Source: Paenibacillus etheri (lineage in GTDB: Bacteria; Bacillota; Bacilli; Paenibacillales; Paenibacillaceae). From it: a DNA stretch of 64,000 nt. The notes beneath the pieces were generated by a model. It saw only the letters and a program-made list of their open reading frames with translations. It was not told the DNA's origin and made no database searches. The first letter of the stretch is position 1; each line of letters opens with the position of its first letter. Both the position numbers and the translations under genes were made by a program. Of the stretch, positions 26,463 through 34,389 are shown one piece after another. Where the stretch lies: assembly GCF_001012825.1 (NCBI RefSeq), contig NZ_LCZJ02000012.1:62001-126000 (forward strand), in the 5' to 3' direction.

Positions 26463-26500
26463 CGCGCCTAAATTAATTTTGCCTTAGGGAAACATTCTTG

Positions 26501-26529
26501 TTGCAGGGACAAAGTTGTTCGCATATACT
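26501..26529 (+). promoter_or_regulatory. Candidate promoter for the feo operon
   Basis: TTGCAG (26501-26506) and TATACT (26524-26529) are separated by exactly 17 bases, and transcription would begin near 26536, about 85 bases before feoA. The -10 matches five of six consensus bases and the -35 only three. I did not find a convincing Fur box. Confidence 0.45.
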
Positions 26530-26619
26530 AATATTGTGTCAGACCACAAGAAAAATTCCAACGCACAAAATAATAACCATAAAAATACAAATAAACAATA
26601 AATGAAAGAAGGGGATCTA

Positions 26620-26874
26620 ATGTCTGGAACTAGTATTCCATTATCAGAAGCGGCTAAAGGCAGCATGCTGCGAATAAGCGGTATTGAAGTTCAAGGTGTA
26701 CTTAGAAGAAGATTACTGGATCTCGGATTTGTAGTCGGAAATGCCGTTGAGGTGTTACGGCGAAGTCCCTTAGGAGATCCTATAGCTTTTCGGGTAAGCA
26801 ACACGACCATTGCATTACGTAGAGAAGAAAGCTCTTTAATATTTGGAGAAGTCATCGGAGGTGTAGAAGCATGA
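26620..26874 (+). CDS. feoA: Ferrous iron transport protein FeoA
   Basis: This 84-residue SH3-like protein is an accessory of FeoB-driven ferrous iron uptake. It shows the FeoA pattern: an N-terminal PLSEAAKGSMLRISGI stretch, RRLLDLGFVVGNAVEVLRRSPLGDPIAFRV in the middle, and a C-terminal strand with LRREESSLI. The ATG at 26620 follows AGAAGGGG by 5 bases. An ATG 18 bases upstream is in frame but has no ribosome site. Its stop overlaps the ATG of the GTPase gene (ATGA at 26871), so the two are coupled. Confidence 0.92.
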   Translation: MSGTSIPLSEAAKGSMLRISGIEVQGVLRRRLLDLGFVVGNAVEVLRRSPLGDPIAFRVSNTTIALRREESSLIFGEVIGGVEA

Positions 26875-27602
26875 GTCATTTCACAGTCGCTTTTGCAGGC
26901 AATCCTAACACTGGAAAAAGCACGCTTTTCAATCTGCTGACCGGCATGCGCCAGCATACAGGAAACTGGGCAGGTAAAACCGTCATTACTGCTGAAGGCG
27001 AGTTTAAGTATAAGGACCATACGTACCTCGCAGTAGATCTTCCTGGTACGTATTCGCTGTACTCGAATTCTGCTGATGAAGAAGCGGCTAGAGATTATAT
27101 TATTTTTGAACAGCCAGATGTGACACTAGTTGTTCTTGACGCTACCTCGCTGGAACGAAATCTCAACCTTGCCTTGCAAGTGCTGGAGATTACCGGGCGG
27201 GCTGTAGTCTGCATCAACCTCATCGACGAAGCCCGTAAACTTGGTATCGACATCAATCTGAAACGTATTTCCAAACGTCTCGGCGTGCCTGTTGTAGCAA
27301 TATCTGCTCGCAATAAAATCGGTATTGAGGCGTTATTGGATCAGGTGGAGCAAGTGGCTACAGGCGCATTCACTGCACAGCCACTGCGTATTACGTACAA
27401 TGAGGAGATTGAACGAGGAATTGCAGAGCTTACACCACTGGTAGAACAAACCATTGGCAGCAAATACCCGGCTCGCTGGATTGCACTGCGCCTATTGGAC
27501 GGTGATGACAGCCTGCTAACTTCGCTTAAAGAGAATATGAAGAATAAAGAATTGCCTGAAGCAAAGGAGGTCATCGGTCATGGAGTCACCGCATATCACT
27601 AA
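26871..27602 (+). CDS. feoB: FeoB GTPase domain as a separate protein
   Basis: This 243-residue protein contains only the cytoplasmic G domain and helical GDI region of FeoB. Motifs are G1 GNPNTGKST at 9-17, G3 DLPGTYSL near 56-63, G4 NLID near 118-121 and G5 SARNK near 148-152. A normal FeoB of about 650-700 residues would continue into the membrane domain. This one ends after PEAKEVIGHG, and the membrane part is encoded by the next gene in another frame. AAAGGAGGT inside its 3' end serves that next gene, so the split looks functional and not like a frameshift. Confidence 0.9.
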   Translation: MSHFTVAFAGNPNTGKSTLFNLLTGMRQHTGNWAGKTVITAEGEFKYKDHTYLAVDLPGTYSLYSNSADEEAARDYIIFEQPDVTLVVLDATSLERNLNLALQVLEITGRAVVCINLIDEARKLGIDINLKRISKRLGVPVVAISARNKIGIEALLDQVEQVATGAFTAQPLRITYNEEIERGIAELTPLVEQTIGSKYPARWIALRLLDGDDSLLTSLKENMKNKELPEAKEVIGHGVTAYH

Positions 27603-28989
27603 GGGATTAGATCCTCTAGATTCCTTGCTGTCCACAGCGAAAAAGCTCGCTGACGGCGGAGCGATACGGGATGAAATTGTCAGTGGTATCTATGGCGTAT
27701 CCGCAGGCATCTGCGGGGATGCAGTCACCTATAGGGATAAGAAGAAGCTGCACAGTACTTATAAGCTGGATAATATCGTAACTTCAAAAATATGGGGATT
27801 CCCCATTATGCTCGCCATCCTCGGTATCGTCTTCTGGATTACGATTGCCGGCGCCAACTATCCTTCAAGCTGGCTCGCTTCCTTCTTCGGCTTCATCGAA
27901 GATTATCTCACTGGCGGATTTGAGGCAATCCATGCCCCCGCTTGGCTACACGGTGTTCTTGTTCTTGGATTATATCGAGGAACCTCTTGGGTCATCAGCG
28001 TCATGCTGCCGCCAATGATGATATTTTTCCCAGTGTTCGCGCTGCTTGAGAATTTTGGATATCTGCCAAGGGTCGCTTTTAATATGGACCGTTTGTTCAA
28101 GAAATCAGGCGGTCACGGCAAGCAGGCTTTGACCATGTCTATGGGATTCGGCTGTAATGCCGCCGCGATCCTCTCCACACGAATCATCGAATCGCCGCGT
28201 GAACGGATGCTCGCGATCTTAACCAACAATTTCGTTCCATGTAACGGCCGCTGGCCGACCTTGATTCTATTGTCTTCCTTATTCATGGCAGGAGCGGCTA
28301 CGACAGGCGCACTCCGTACACTCACCACCGCCTCCGTACTTATGGGGATGGTGCTAATCGGCATCATCGTTACCCTGACGGTTTCCTGGGTCATGTCCAA
28401 AACTGCGCTCCGCGGTGTTCCAACACATTACACACTGGAGCTCCCGCCCTATCGTCGGCCACAAATTTGGAAGACCATACTTATTTCCTCCAAAGATAAG
28501 TCCCTTAACGTACTTACTCGGGCAATCGTAGTAGCTGCCCCTGCTGGAATTATCACTTGGATCTTAGGCAATCTGTTTATTGGCGGAGATTCTGTCCTGA
28601 ACCATATGGCTGCATTCTTCGATCCTTTTGCACACATGCTCGGCATGGATGGCTTTATCATCATGGCATTTATTCTCGGACTTCCCGCGAATGAAATCGT
28701 CCTGCCCATTCTGCTTATGGGCTATATGTCCTCAGGAGCTATGGTCGATATCGACAGCTTGGGCAGCATCAAAGATGTCTTTCTATCACATGGCTGGACT
28801 TGGCTGACCGCACTTAACATGATGCTGTTCTCCCTGCTCCACTATCCTTGCGGCACTACACTCGTGAACATCTATAAAGAAACGAAAAGCATGAAGTGGG
28901 CTGTGCTCTCAGCAGTCATTCCGCTCGGCATCGCCATTGGAGTAACCTTTGCTGTCGCACAACTCGCTCGGTTGTTCGGGTGGGTGTGA
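27580..28989 (+). CDS. feoB: FeoB membrane (permease) domain as a separate protein
   Basis: This 469-residue protein begins with a soluble linker (HITKGLDPLDSLLSTAKKL) and then carries the FeoB core with gate domains: MGFGCNAAAILSTRIIESPRERMLAILTNNF near residues 185-215, CNGRWPTLILL, and GLPANEIVLPILLMGYMSS near residue 366. About eight membrane helices are visible. Its ATG overlaps the GTPase gene by 23 bases and has its own strong AAAGGAGGT 8 bases upstream. It presumably forms the ferrous iron pore and assembles with the separate G protein. It may be listed elsewhere as a nucleoside-recognition-domain protein. Confidence 0.9.
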   Translation: MESPHITKGLDPLDSLLSTAKKLADGGAIRDEIVSGIYGVSAGICGDAVTYRDKKKLHSTYKLDNIVTSKIWGFPIMLAILGIVFWITIAGANYPSSWLASFFGFIEDYLTGGFEAIHAPAWLHGVLVLGLYRGTSWVISVMLPPMMIFFPVFALLENFGYLPRVAFNMDRLFKKSGGHGKQALTMSMGFGCNAAAILSTRIIESPRERMLAILTNNFVPCNGRWPTLILLSSLFMAGAATTGALRTLTTASVLMGMVLIGIIVTLTVSWVMSKTALRGVPTHYTLELPPYRRPQIWKTILISSKDKSLNVLTRAIVVAAPAGIITWILGNLFIGGDSVLNHMAAFFDPFAHMLGMDGFIIMAFILGLPANEIVLPILLMGYMSSGAMVDIDSLGSIKDVFLSHGWTWLTALNMMLFSLLHYPCGTTLVNIYKETKSMKWAVLSAVIPLGIAIGVTFAVAQLARLFGWV

Positions 28990-29009
28990 TGAAGGCTTGT
29001 AGCATGAAT

Positions 29010-29099
29010 TCACCTGACATCAGCGAATTTTAGCTGATTTCAACTTACATTAGCTAAATTTATCTTGTCTCACCTTACAACATCTAATGTTAACCATAT
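29010..29099. repeat. Three degenerate tandem 30-bp units
   Basis: Units begin at 29010, 29040 and 29070, each opening with TCAMCTKACA. Units 1 and 2 agree at about 21 of 30 positions, and units 2 and 3 at about 18. They lie in the 430-base gap after the iron-transport operon. The spacing is exactly three helical turns, but conservation is weak. Confidence 0.5.
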
Positions 29100-29142
29100 T
29101 TCACAAAATTCGAACTTTATAAGCGCAAATTAAACTTTTTGC

Positions 29143-29268
29143 GGAAATTCTCCCTAATAAATAGTCGATATAGGAAAAATAGGGCATTTTCGCAGAATTT
29201 TAGGGACGAATTCCCCAATTATCAATCATATAGAGTAAAATACGATTAAATCAGGGAGAATTTCCCTA
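29143..29268. repeat. Dispersed GGAAATTCTCCCT-type intergenic elements
   Basis: A copy on the plus strand at 29143-29160 (GGAAATTCTCCCTAATAA) is matched by an inverted copy at 29250-29268 sharing GGAAATTCTCCCTRAT. A more diverged inverted copy lies at 29190-29217. Together they fill the second half of the gap between the iron-transport operon and the next gene. No gene is visible here. Confidence 0.55.
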
Positions 29269-29347
29269 ACTTCGAGTTTTGATGACCCGAGCTATACTTA
29301 AGCACCAGCACCAGCACCCACACCACCTATTTAAGGTCAGCTCAAAC

Positions 29348-29390
29348 AAATAAGCGGTCTCCAGTATAACTCTCCGGCGACCGCTTATTT
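29348..29390. terminator. Convergent terminator
   Basis: A perfect 11-bp stem (AAATAAGCGGT at 29348-29358 with ACCGCTTATTT at 29380-29390) with A and T flanks lies 30 bases beyond the stop of the minus-strand TIMP-like gene. It can serve both directions. Confidence 0.82.
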
Positions 29391-29422
29391 CATCACGACA
29401 TAACGTGATCCTAGAGTTAGCG

Positions 29423-30106
29423 TCATTTCTTTTGCTTCCCACCATTTCTACGACGGTACAACATAGCGCCAACTATAGCTATCAGAACGATAATGACTCC
29501 ACTGATCCCTACATTAACAAGTGGAACGGAATCGCTGTCCGCAACTGGTTTCTCCGCAGGATCAGTGGGCTCATTAACTCCAGCTTCGGATTTCGGCGAG
29601 TGATTTGATGTTACCTCTGGAGAAGCTGTAGGAGTCTCTGCCGATATACTAGGCCCAAGCTCCTTCAAGTCCTCCGATGCCGAGGCAAGCAGCTTCGTTC
29701 GACTGCATAAACTGGCGACTAATTCCCCTGAATCCCCTTCGCCGTTTGCATTAGCATAGACGATATAACTTTCCCCTTTTACGAATTCAAAACCGCAGCT
29801 GGCAGACGACAAAGCAGTGGTCAATGTAACTTTATTCCCCTTAACCCCTTTCCAGCTGGAATCGACTTCAAAGGTTACTTTTACTGGATCCGCCGATGAG
29901 ATTATAGTCCCCTTTGGCTCCTTTTTATCCACTACTTTCCCAGTAAAGACGGCTGAACTTGACTCCAACGCCTCAAGTGGCTCCGCAGGTACAACACAGG
30001 AACACGCATAAGTAACCGAGGGCCGTACGGTCAGCAAAGCCATAAATATTAACGTTATACTTAGGAACATCATTATTGGACTGCGGAAATTGGCCTTAAG
30101 CATCAT
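29423..30106 (-). CDS. Secreted, membrane-anchored TIMP-like protein
   Basis: This 227-residue exported protein has a signal peptide of about 34 residues ending TYA, followed at once by the mature start CSC. An N-terminal CxC with downstream EALESSSAVFTGKVV is the pattern of TIMP-like (tissue-inhibitor-of-metalloprotease-like) domains found in Bacillota. Further cysteines near residues 105 and 134 could form disulfides. A Thr/Ser/Pro/Glu-rich linker leads to a C-terminal membrane helix (VGISGVIIVLIAIVGAML) and a basic tail (RRRNGGKQKK), so it stays anchored. There is no LPxTG. Two adjacent ATGs (30106, 30103) follow AAGGAGGT. No substrate or partner is known. Confidence 0.8.
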   Translation of the reverse strand: MMLKANFRSPIMMFLSITLIFMALLTVRPSVTYACSCVVPAEPLEALESSSAVFTGKVVDKKEPKGTIISSADPVKVTFEVDSSWKGVKGNKVTLTTALSSASCGFEFVKGESYIVYANANGEGDSGELVASLCSRTKLLASASEDLKELGPSISAETPTASPEVTSNHSPKSEAGVNEPTDPAEKPVADSDSVPLVNVGISGVIIVLIAIVGAMLYRRRNGGKQKK

Positions 30107-30239
30107 AACAACCTCCTTCTTTACTCTACAGACGGAACAGAAGAAGAAAGTGTTACAGCAATTTCCAAACAAGTTATACAAGCCTAATCTTTTCCATCCT
30201 AATTAGTCTTCGTTAGTCTCTCTTGTCTTCTGTACCTAC

Positions 30240-31649
30240 TCATAATTCCCGAGCGATTGCGATCAATCGCTGGATTCCTTCCCGCAATACCCCTTCGCTT
30301 GCGAAGGAATAGCTAATCCGAATTCTTGACTTCATTTCCCCCAGCGGATCAAACAGCTCTCCTGGCACAAAAGCAATCGACTGCGCCATACTTGAGGCAA
30401 ACAGTCGATCCACCGAAAGATGATCCGGCAGCTTCACCCATAGATTTAAACCACCTTGCGGAGGTGTCCACTCCCACCCAGTTGCAGCTAGCTCTTCTTC
30501 CACGATTTCCTTATGCACCTGAAGCGCAATACGCAGCTTACCGAGATGATTTTGCAAGCGTGCTGAAGTGTAGTAATGCAAGAATATTTTTTGGTTAAGC
30601 AGCGGAGTTCCATTGTCCGCGAGTGATTTGGCTGTGATCAAGCGTTCCATAAATGGATAACGGCAAGCCACCGCGCAGATCCGTAAGCCTGGAGCTACAT
30701 ATTTACTGAAGCTGCTGATATAAATCACCCAGCCCTCCGTATCATAAGCAAAAAAAGGCGGCGGGGGCTCCTCTTCAAAATACATATCGCGAAAAGGGTC
30801 ATCCTCTACCAGTAGACAGCGATAACGCTCAGCTAGCTCTACTAACAGTTTGCGTTGCTGCACTGGCACCGTATATCCGGTTGGATTGTGATGGGTCGGA
30901 TTGATGTAGAACATGCGTGGCTTATGCTTTTTCATCAAAGCTTCAACTTTCTCCAAGTCATAGCCCGTCGGAGTAATCTCCACTGGAATCAACCGTGCCC
31001 CCTCCCGGCGAAAAACATCCATGGCTACACTGTATGTTGGTCGCTCCACAAGCACCGTGTCCATAGGCCCGAGCACAATTCGGGCAATCAGATTGATCGC
31101 CTGCTGCGCGCCTGAAGTAATAAGCAACTCTTCCGAGGATAACTGTAACCGATGTTTCTTCCGAAAATGACGACTTAACGTCTCACGTAGCTCTTCATCT
31201 CCCTGAACCGAAGAGTATGTCCCCATGACCTTGGGATATAAATCGAACACTTTTTTGACATAGTCGGATAGAAAAAGGTTCGGCAGTAATCCCGGATCAA
31301 TCAGCGCTTGCGAGAACTGATACTTGGTCGGCACTCTTTGTATATCTGATAGCGGATTAGTGAGCGCATAAGCAGATACTGCCGCACCCTCTTCAATTGA
31401 AGGAAGTCTACTTACTGGTGATACGTAATAACCCGATTTGTCTTTTACATATACCTTACCATCCTCCGTCAGCATTCTATACGCTTTGAATACCGTCAGT
31501 CGATGTACCTTTAATTCCTCCGCAAGCAGCCGTATAGAAGGAAGCTTATCATGTGCCCCCCACTCTCCTCGCTCCATGCGATTCACTAGAAATCCATATA
31601 CCTGCCGAAACAAGGGATGATTATGCTCCGCGCTCGCTGACTTTTTCAC
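30240..31649 (-). CDS. MocR/PdxR-type transcriptional regulator
   Basis: This regulator of about 469 residues fuses a GntR winged helix to a PLP-dependent aminotransferase-like domain. The helix region is DKLPSIRLLAEELKVHRLTVFKAYRML. The effector domain carries the PLP-site residues: TSGAQQAI, ERPTYS, NPTHHNPTG, VEDDPF, and the Schiff-base lysine in SSFSKYVAPGLR. I prefer the GTG at 31649, 10 bases after AGGAG. An upstream ATG at 31712 would add 21 residues but falls inside a direct repeat that looks like the operator. It is divergent from an EamA transporter, which is its likely target. Confidence 0.9.
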   Translation of the reverse strand: MKKSASAEHNHPLFRQVYGFLVNRMERGEWGAHDKLPSIRLLAEELKVHRLTVFKAYRMLTEDGKVYVKDKSGYYVSPVSRLPSIEEGAAVSAYALTNPLSDIQRVPTKYQFSQALIDPGLLPNLFLSDYVKKVFDLYPKVMGTYSSVQGDEELRETLSRHFRKKHRLQLSSEELLITSGAQQAINLIARIVLGPMDTVLVERPTYSVAMDVFRREGARLIPVEITPTGYDLEKVEALMKKHKPRMFYINPTHHNPTGYTVPVQQRKLLVELAERYRCLLVEDDPFRDMYFEEEPPPPFFAYDTEGWVIYISSFSKYVAPGLRICAVACRYPFMERLITAKSLADNGTPLLNQKIFLHYYTSARLQNHLGKLRIALQVHKEIVEEELAATGWEWTPPQGGLNLWVKLPDHLSVDRLFASSMAQSIAFVPGELFDPLGEMKSRIRISYSFASEGVLREGIQRLIAIAREL

Positions 31650-31710
31650 CTCACTGCAACTCCTCTCCGAGCAACTCCTATTTACAGTATTGTACACGAT
31701 TTCTAAAGTC

Positions 31711-31738
31711 ATCTGTTCTATTCTAGATAATCTGTTCT
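31711..31738. promoter_or_regulatory. Direct-repeat operator candidate in the MocR/EamA divergent promoter
   Basis: ATCTGTTCT occurs at 31711-31719 and again at 31730-31738, with starts 19 bases apart (close to two helical turns) on the same strand. MocR-family regulators such as PdxR and GabR are known to bind spaced direct repeats in divergent promoters, and this pair lies midway between the MocR and EamA genes. Confidence 0.6.
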
Positions 31739-31795
31739 GTGTTCTCCCCTATATGATTAACAAAATGATTTAACACACTAAAGGGGACTTTCAAA

Positions 31796-32728
31796 ATGAT
31801 CTTATTAGCTTATGCACTTGTATGTCTGATCTTCGGCACGACCTTTCTAGCGATCAAAATCGGTGTGGATGCTGGTGCGCCGCCCTTCTTTTCAGCTGGC
31901 TTACGATTTTTTGTTGCGGGCGCTGTTCTATTTCTATGGATGGTCTGGAAACGTAAGGCTAGCTTCTCCCTGCTCCTGCGTAAAGAAATGCTCTTCACCG
32001 GATCTGCGTTAACCTTTGGCACCTTCGCGGGTCTCTACTGGGCTGAACAATATGTATCTTCCGGGCTTGCGGCTGTACTCTCTGCCACCGGTCCGATCAT
32101 GATTCTGTTACTTCAAACCTCTATTCTTCGTCAAAAAGCGCCTGCCATCTCCCTATATGGTTGCATTATCGGATTAACTGGCGTACTGCTGCTCGTTCTT
32201 CCTAATCTTGTCGTTGATATTTCACCGCTATGGCTCATCGGCTGCGCAGCTGTCCTCATTGGGGAATGCTGTTACGCGGTAGGCGCAATTTATTCTAAAA
32301 AAGTAATCAACAGTATGCCTGAAGTCTCTCCGATCGCTCTAAATGCAGCCCAAATGATGTATGGTGGAGTGTTGTTATTCATTCTTTCCTTAGCCACCGA
32401 AAATGTACATCCTGAGTTTCTGCTTTCTTACGAGACTACAGGTTCACTGCTCTATCTAATCGTAATCGGCTCGATGGTCGGTCATTCGTTGTTCTACTGG
32501 CTCGTCGCTAAGACAAATCCTGTGTTTCCTTCTACCTGGCTCTATATCTCTCCACCAATTGCCGTAGGGGTTGGCTTTTTCTTTTATAATGAGGCCGTGA
32601 ATTGGGTTACGATCCTAGGTGTATTCACCATTATTGCTGGGACCATCCTGGTCAACGCTGACGCCTTGAAGCAATTAATGCTAAAGCGTAGGATCAGTAC
32701 ATCCGGGTTAAAAAAATCAAATATATGA
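31796..32728 (+). CDS. EamA/DMT-family transporter
   Basis: This 310-residue protein has ten membrane helices in two EamA repeats (about 5-135 and 150-285). The first opens ALVCLIFGTTFLAIKIG, and the second contains AVLIGECCYAVGAIYSKK. Members export metabolites or amino acids. Basic residues at the C-terminus (LKRRISTSGLKK) suit a cytoplasmic end. AAAGGGGAC precedes the ATG. The divergent MocR regulator suggests control by a PLP-related or amino compound, and export of such a compound is an inference only. Confidence 0.87.
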   Translation: MILLAYALVCLIFGTTFLAIKIGVDAGAPPFFSAGLRFFVAGAVLFLWMVWKRKASFSLLLRKEMLFTGSALTFGTFAGLYWAEQYVSSGLAAVLSATGPIMILLLQTSILRQKAPAISLYGCIIGLTGVLLLVLPNLVVDISPLWLIGCAAVLIGECCYAVGAIYSKKVINSMPEVSPIALNAAQMMYGGVLLFILSLATENVHPEFLLSYETTGSLLYLIVIGSMVGHSLFYWLVAKTNPVFPSTWLYISPPIAVGVGFFFYNEAVNWVTILGVFTIIAGTILVNADALKQLMLKRRISTSGLKKSNI

Positions 32729-32869
32729 CGTACTATATATTGCATTTATGACCACTATTGCGTATTATATAACCAAGTTAAATCAAAAATCTCTATATAT
32801 GACTCATATATGAAAGGAGGATTCGCTTAACGGCGCTTCTTTTCTAAGAGGAATGCCTTTTTATCTGAA

Positions 32870-33526
32870 GTGGAGGGAATTGCGATCGAACTGACATCAC
32901 GTCAACTAGAAATCATTGATATTGTGAACAAAAGAGCTCCGATTACCGGCGAACAGATTGCCGAATGTCTAAATCTAACACGGCCAACGATTCGCTCCGA
33001 TCTCTCCGTTCTGGTTATGCTCAAATATATCGATGCTAAACCTAAAGTCGGTTACTTCCCGGGACTCAAATCATCCAACCGTCTGGGAAGTAATTATTTG
33101 TTGCAGGAGACAAAGGTAAAGGAGATTCAAAGTGTACCTATTATTATCCGTGAGACTACTACGGTTCAAGATGCTGTAGTTACGCTGTTTCTACAGGATG
33201 TTGGCACCCTTATTATTTGTGACGAAGAGGGCAAGCTCACCGGTGTTGCTTCACGAAAGGATTTCCTGAAAGTAACCCTTGGCAATCCGGGTGCTGTCTC
33301 CATGCCCGTAAGCATGGTCATGACACGCCAGCCCAAAGTAGTTACAACTTCACCAGATGAGACGGTGCTTGATGCCGCACATAAAATGATTTTTCACGAG
33401 GTAGATAGTTTACCGGTAGTTGTTCCCAGCGCCACTGAGGACAGTGGTACGAAACTGGATGTCATAGGACGTTTGACGAAAACTGCTATCGTAAAACTTC
33501 TCCTCGAACTTGAAGCCAAAGGATAA
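32870..33526 (+). CDS. ccpN: CcpN-type repressor of gluconeogenesis (HTH plus CBS pair)
   Basis: This 218-residue regulator has an N-terminal winged helix (LTSRQLEIIDIVNKRAPITGEQIAECLNLTRPTIRSDL) and two CBS motifs (about 85-140 and 148-215) that bind nucleotides. This is the architecture of Bacillus CcpN, which represses gapB and pckA in the presence of glucose. It sits directly upstream of the dikinase regulatory protein gene, as in Bacillus, and of glpX. The start is problematic: the GTG at 32870 has no ribosome site at normal spacing, and GGAGGG (32872-32877) lies just after it. The family N-terminus aligns with the segment IAIELTSRQ. Confidence 0.88.
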   Translation: MEGIAIELTSRQLEIIDIVNKRAPITGEQIAECLNLTRPTIRSDLSVLVMLKYIDAKPKVGYFPGLKSSNRLGSNYLLQETKVKEIQSVPIIIRETTTVQDAVVTLFLQDVGTLIICDEEGKLTGVASRKDFLKVTLGNPGAVSMPVSMVMTRQPKVVTTSPDETVLDAAHKMIFHEVDSLPVVVPSATEDSGTKLDVIGRLTKTAIVKLLLELEAKG

Positions 33527-33538
33527 CAGGAGGAATTC

Positions 33539-34345
33539 ATGAGCATCGAGCAATCTTCCAACCTAATAACGATCTGCTCAGATTCTATAGGAGATACGGC
33601 AGAAGCTGTAGTGCAGGCCGTCATTCATCAATTCCAGAATCAGCAGATCACCATCAAAAGATACGGGAACATTAGACATGAAGAGGAGCTCCGGAAGCTT
33701 ATGGAAGAAGCCGCACAGCATAAAGGTTTTGTCGTCTATACGCTGGTGCAGCCGGAGCTAAGAGAAATGATTAAAGAAGAGGCCGTACGGCTTGACCTTC
33801 GTATCGTCGATATCATGGGTCCCATGATGCAAGCTTTCATCGATACGTTTGACGATGCTCCACAGCAGCGACCGGGTCTGTTGCACCAGCTTGATGAGAA
33901 CTATTTCCGCCGCATGGAGGCTATCGAATTTACAGTTGCCTGTGATGATGGCCGGGATCTCGGCGCCATGCTAAAAGCCGATATCGTTCTGCTAGGGATG
34001 TCCCGTACCTCGAAGACACCACTTAGTATCTTTTTGGCTCATCGGGGGAAAAAGGTCGTTAACTATCCGATTATTCCGGAAATTGCTCCTCCGCAAGAGC
34101 TGCTAAGTCTGCCGCCGAACCGACTGATCGGACTAACCATGAAGCCGGAGTATATGCTGAAGATTCGCTCTGAGCGGCTGAAGGTGCTTGGGTTACCGAC
34201 TGGCTCCCAATATGCAAGTCTGGAGCGGATTACAGAGGAGATGGAATATGCCTCTTCTCTGTTTAATAAGCTAGGCTGTCCTGTAATCGATATCACCGAC
34301 AAAGCTATAGAAGAAACTGCCGGCATTATTATGGGTTATATCTAA
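33539..34345 (+). CDS. Pyruvate,phosphate dikinase / PEP synthase regulatory protein
   Basis: This 268-residue bifunctional serine/threonine kinase and Pi-dependent pyrophosphorylase belongs to the former DUF299 group. It switches pyruvate,phosphate dikinase or PEP synthase by reversible phosphorylation. The N-terminal ITICSDSIGDTAEAV and the P-loop GMSRTSKTPLSIFLA near residue 150 are diagnostic, as is GLTMKPEYMLKIRSERLK near residue 198. AGGAGG precedes the ATG, 12 bases after the ccpN stop. The order ccpN-yqfL is known from Bacillus, where the second protein modulates CcpN activity. No dikinase gene lies in the window. Confidence 0.92.
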   Translation: MSIEQSSNLITICSDSIGDTAEAVVQAVIHQFQNQQITIKRYGNIRHEEELRKLMEEAAQHKGFVVYTLVQPELREMIKEEAVRLDLRIVDIMGPMMQAFIDTFDDAPQQRPGLLHQLDENYFRRMEAIEFTVACDDGRDLGAMLKADIVLLGMSRTSKTPLSIFLAHRGKKVVNYPIIPEIAPPQELLSLPPNRLIGLTMKPEYMLKIRSERLKVLGLPTGSQYASLERITEEMEYASSLFNKLGCPVIDITDKAIEETAGIIMGYI

Positions 34346-34389
34346 CATTCGGATTATTAAGTAAATTAGATGCACTGGAGGGAATTAGA

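Noticed and set aside
26530-26619. A Fur box ahead of feoA
   Set aside because: AT-rich segments exist, but none gives a convincing 19-bp inverted repeat.
26484-26666. A 60-codon minus-strand frame over the feo promoter
   Set aside because: It covers the promoter and feoA start and has no ribosome site.
27560-27610. feoB as a frameshifted pseudogene
   Set aside because: The second half has its own strong ribosome site and ATG, and both halves are intact domains.
29300-29330. Short AGCACC-type trinucleotide run
   Set aside because: Only a few imperfect units in non-coding sequence, so it does not support a functional claim.
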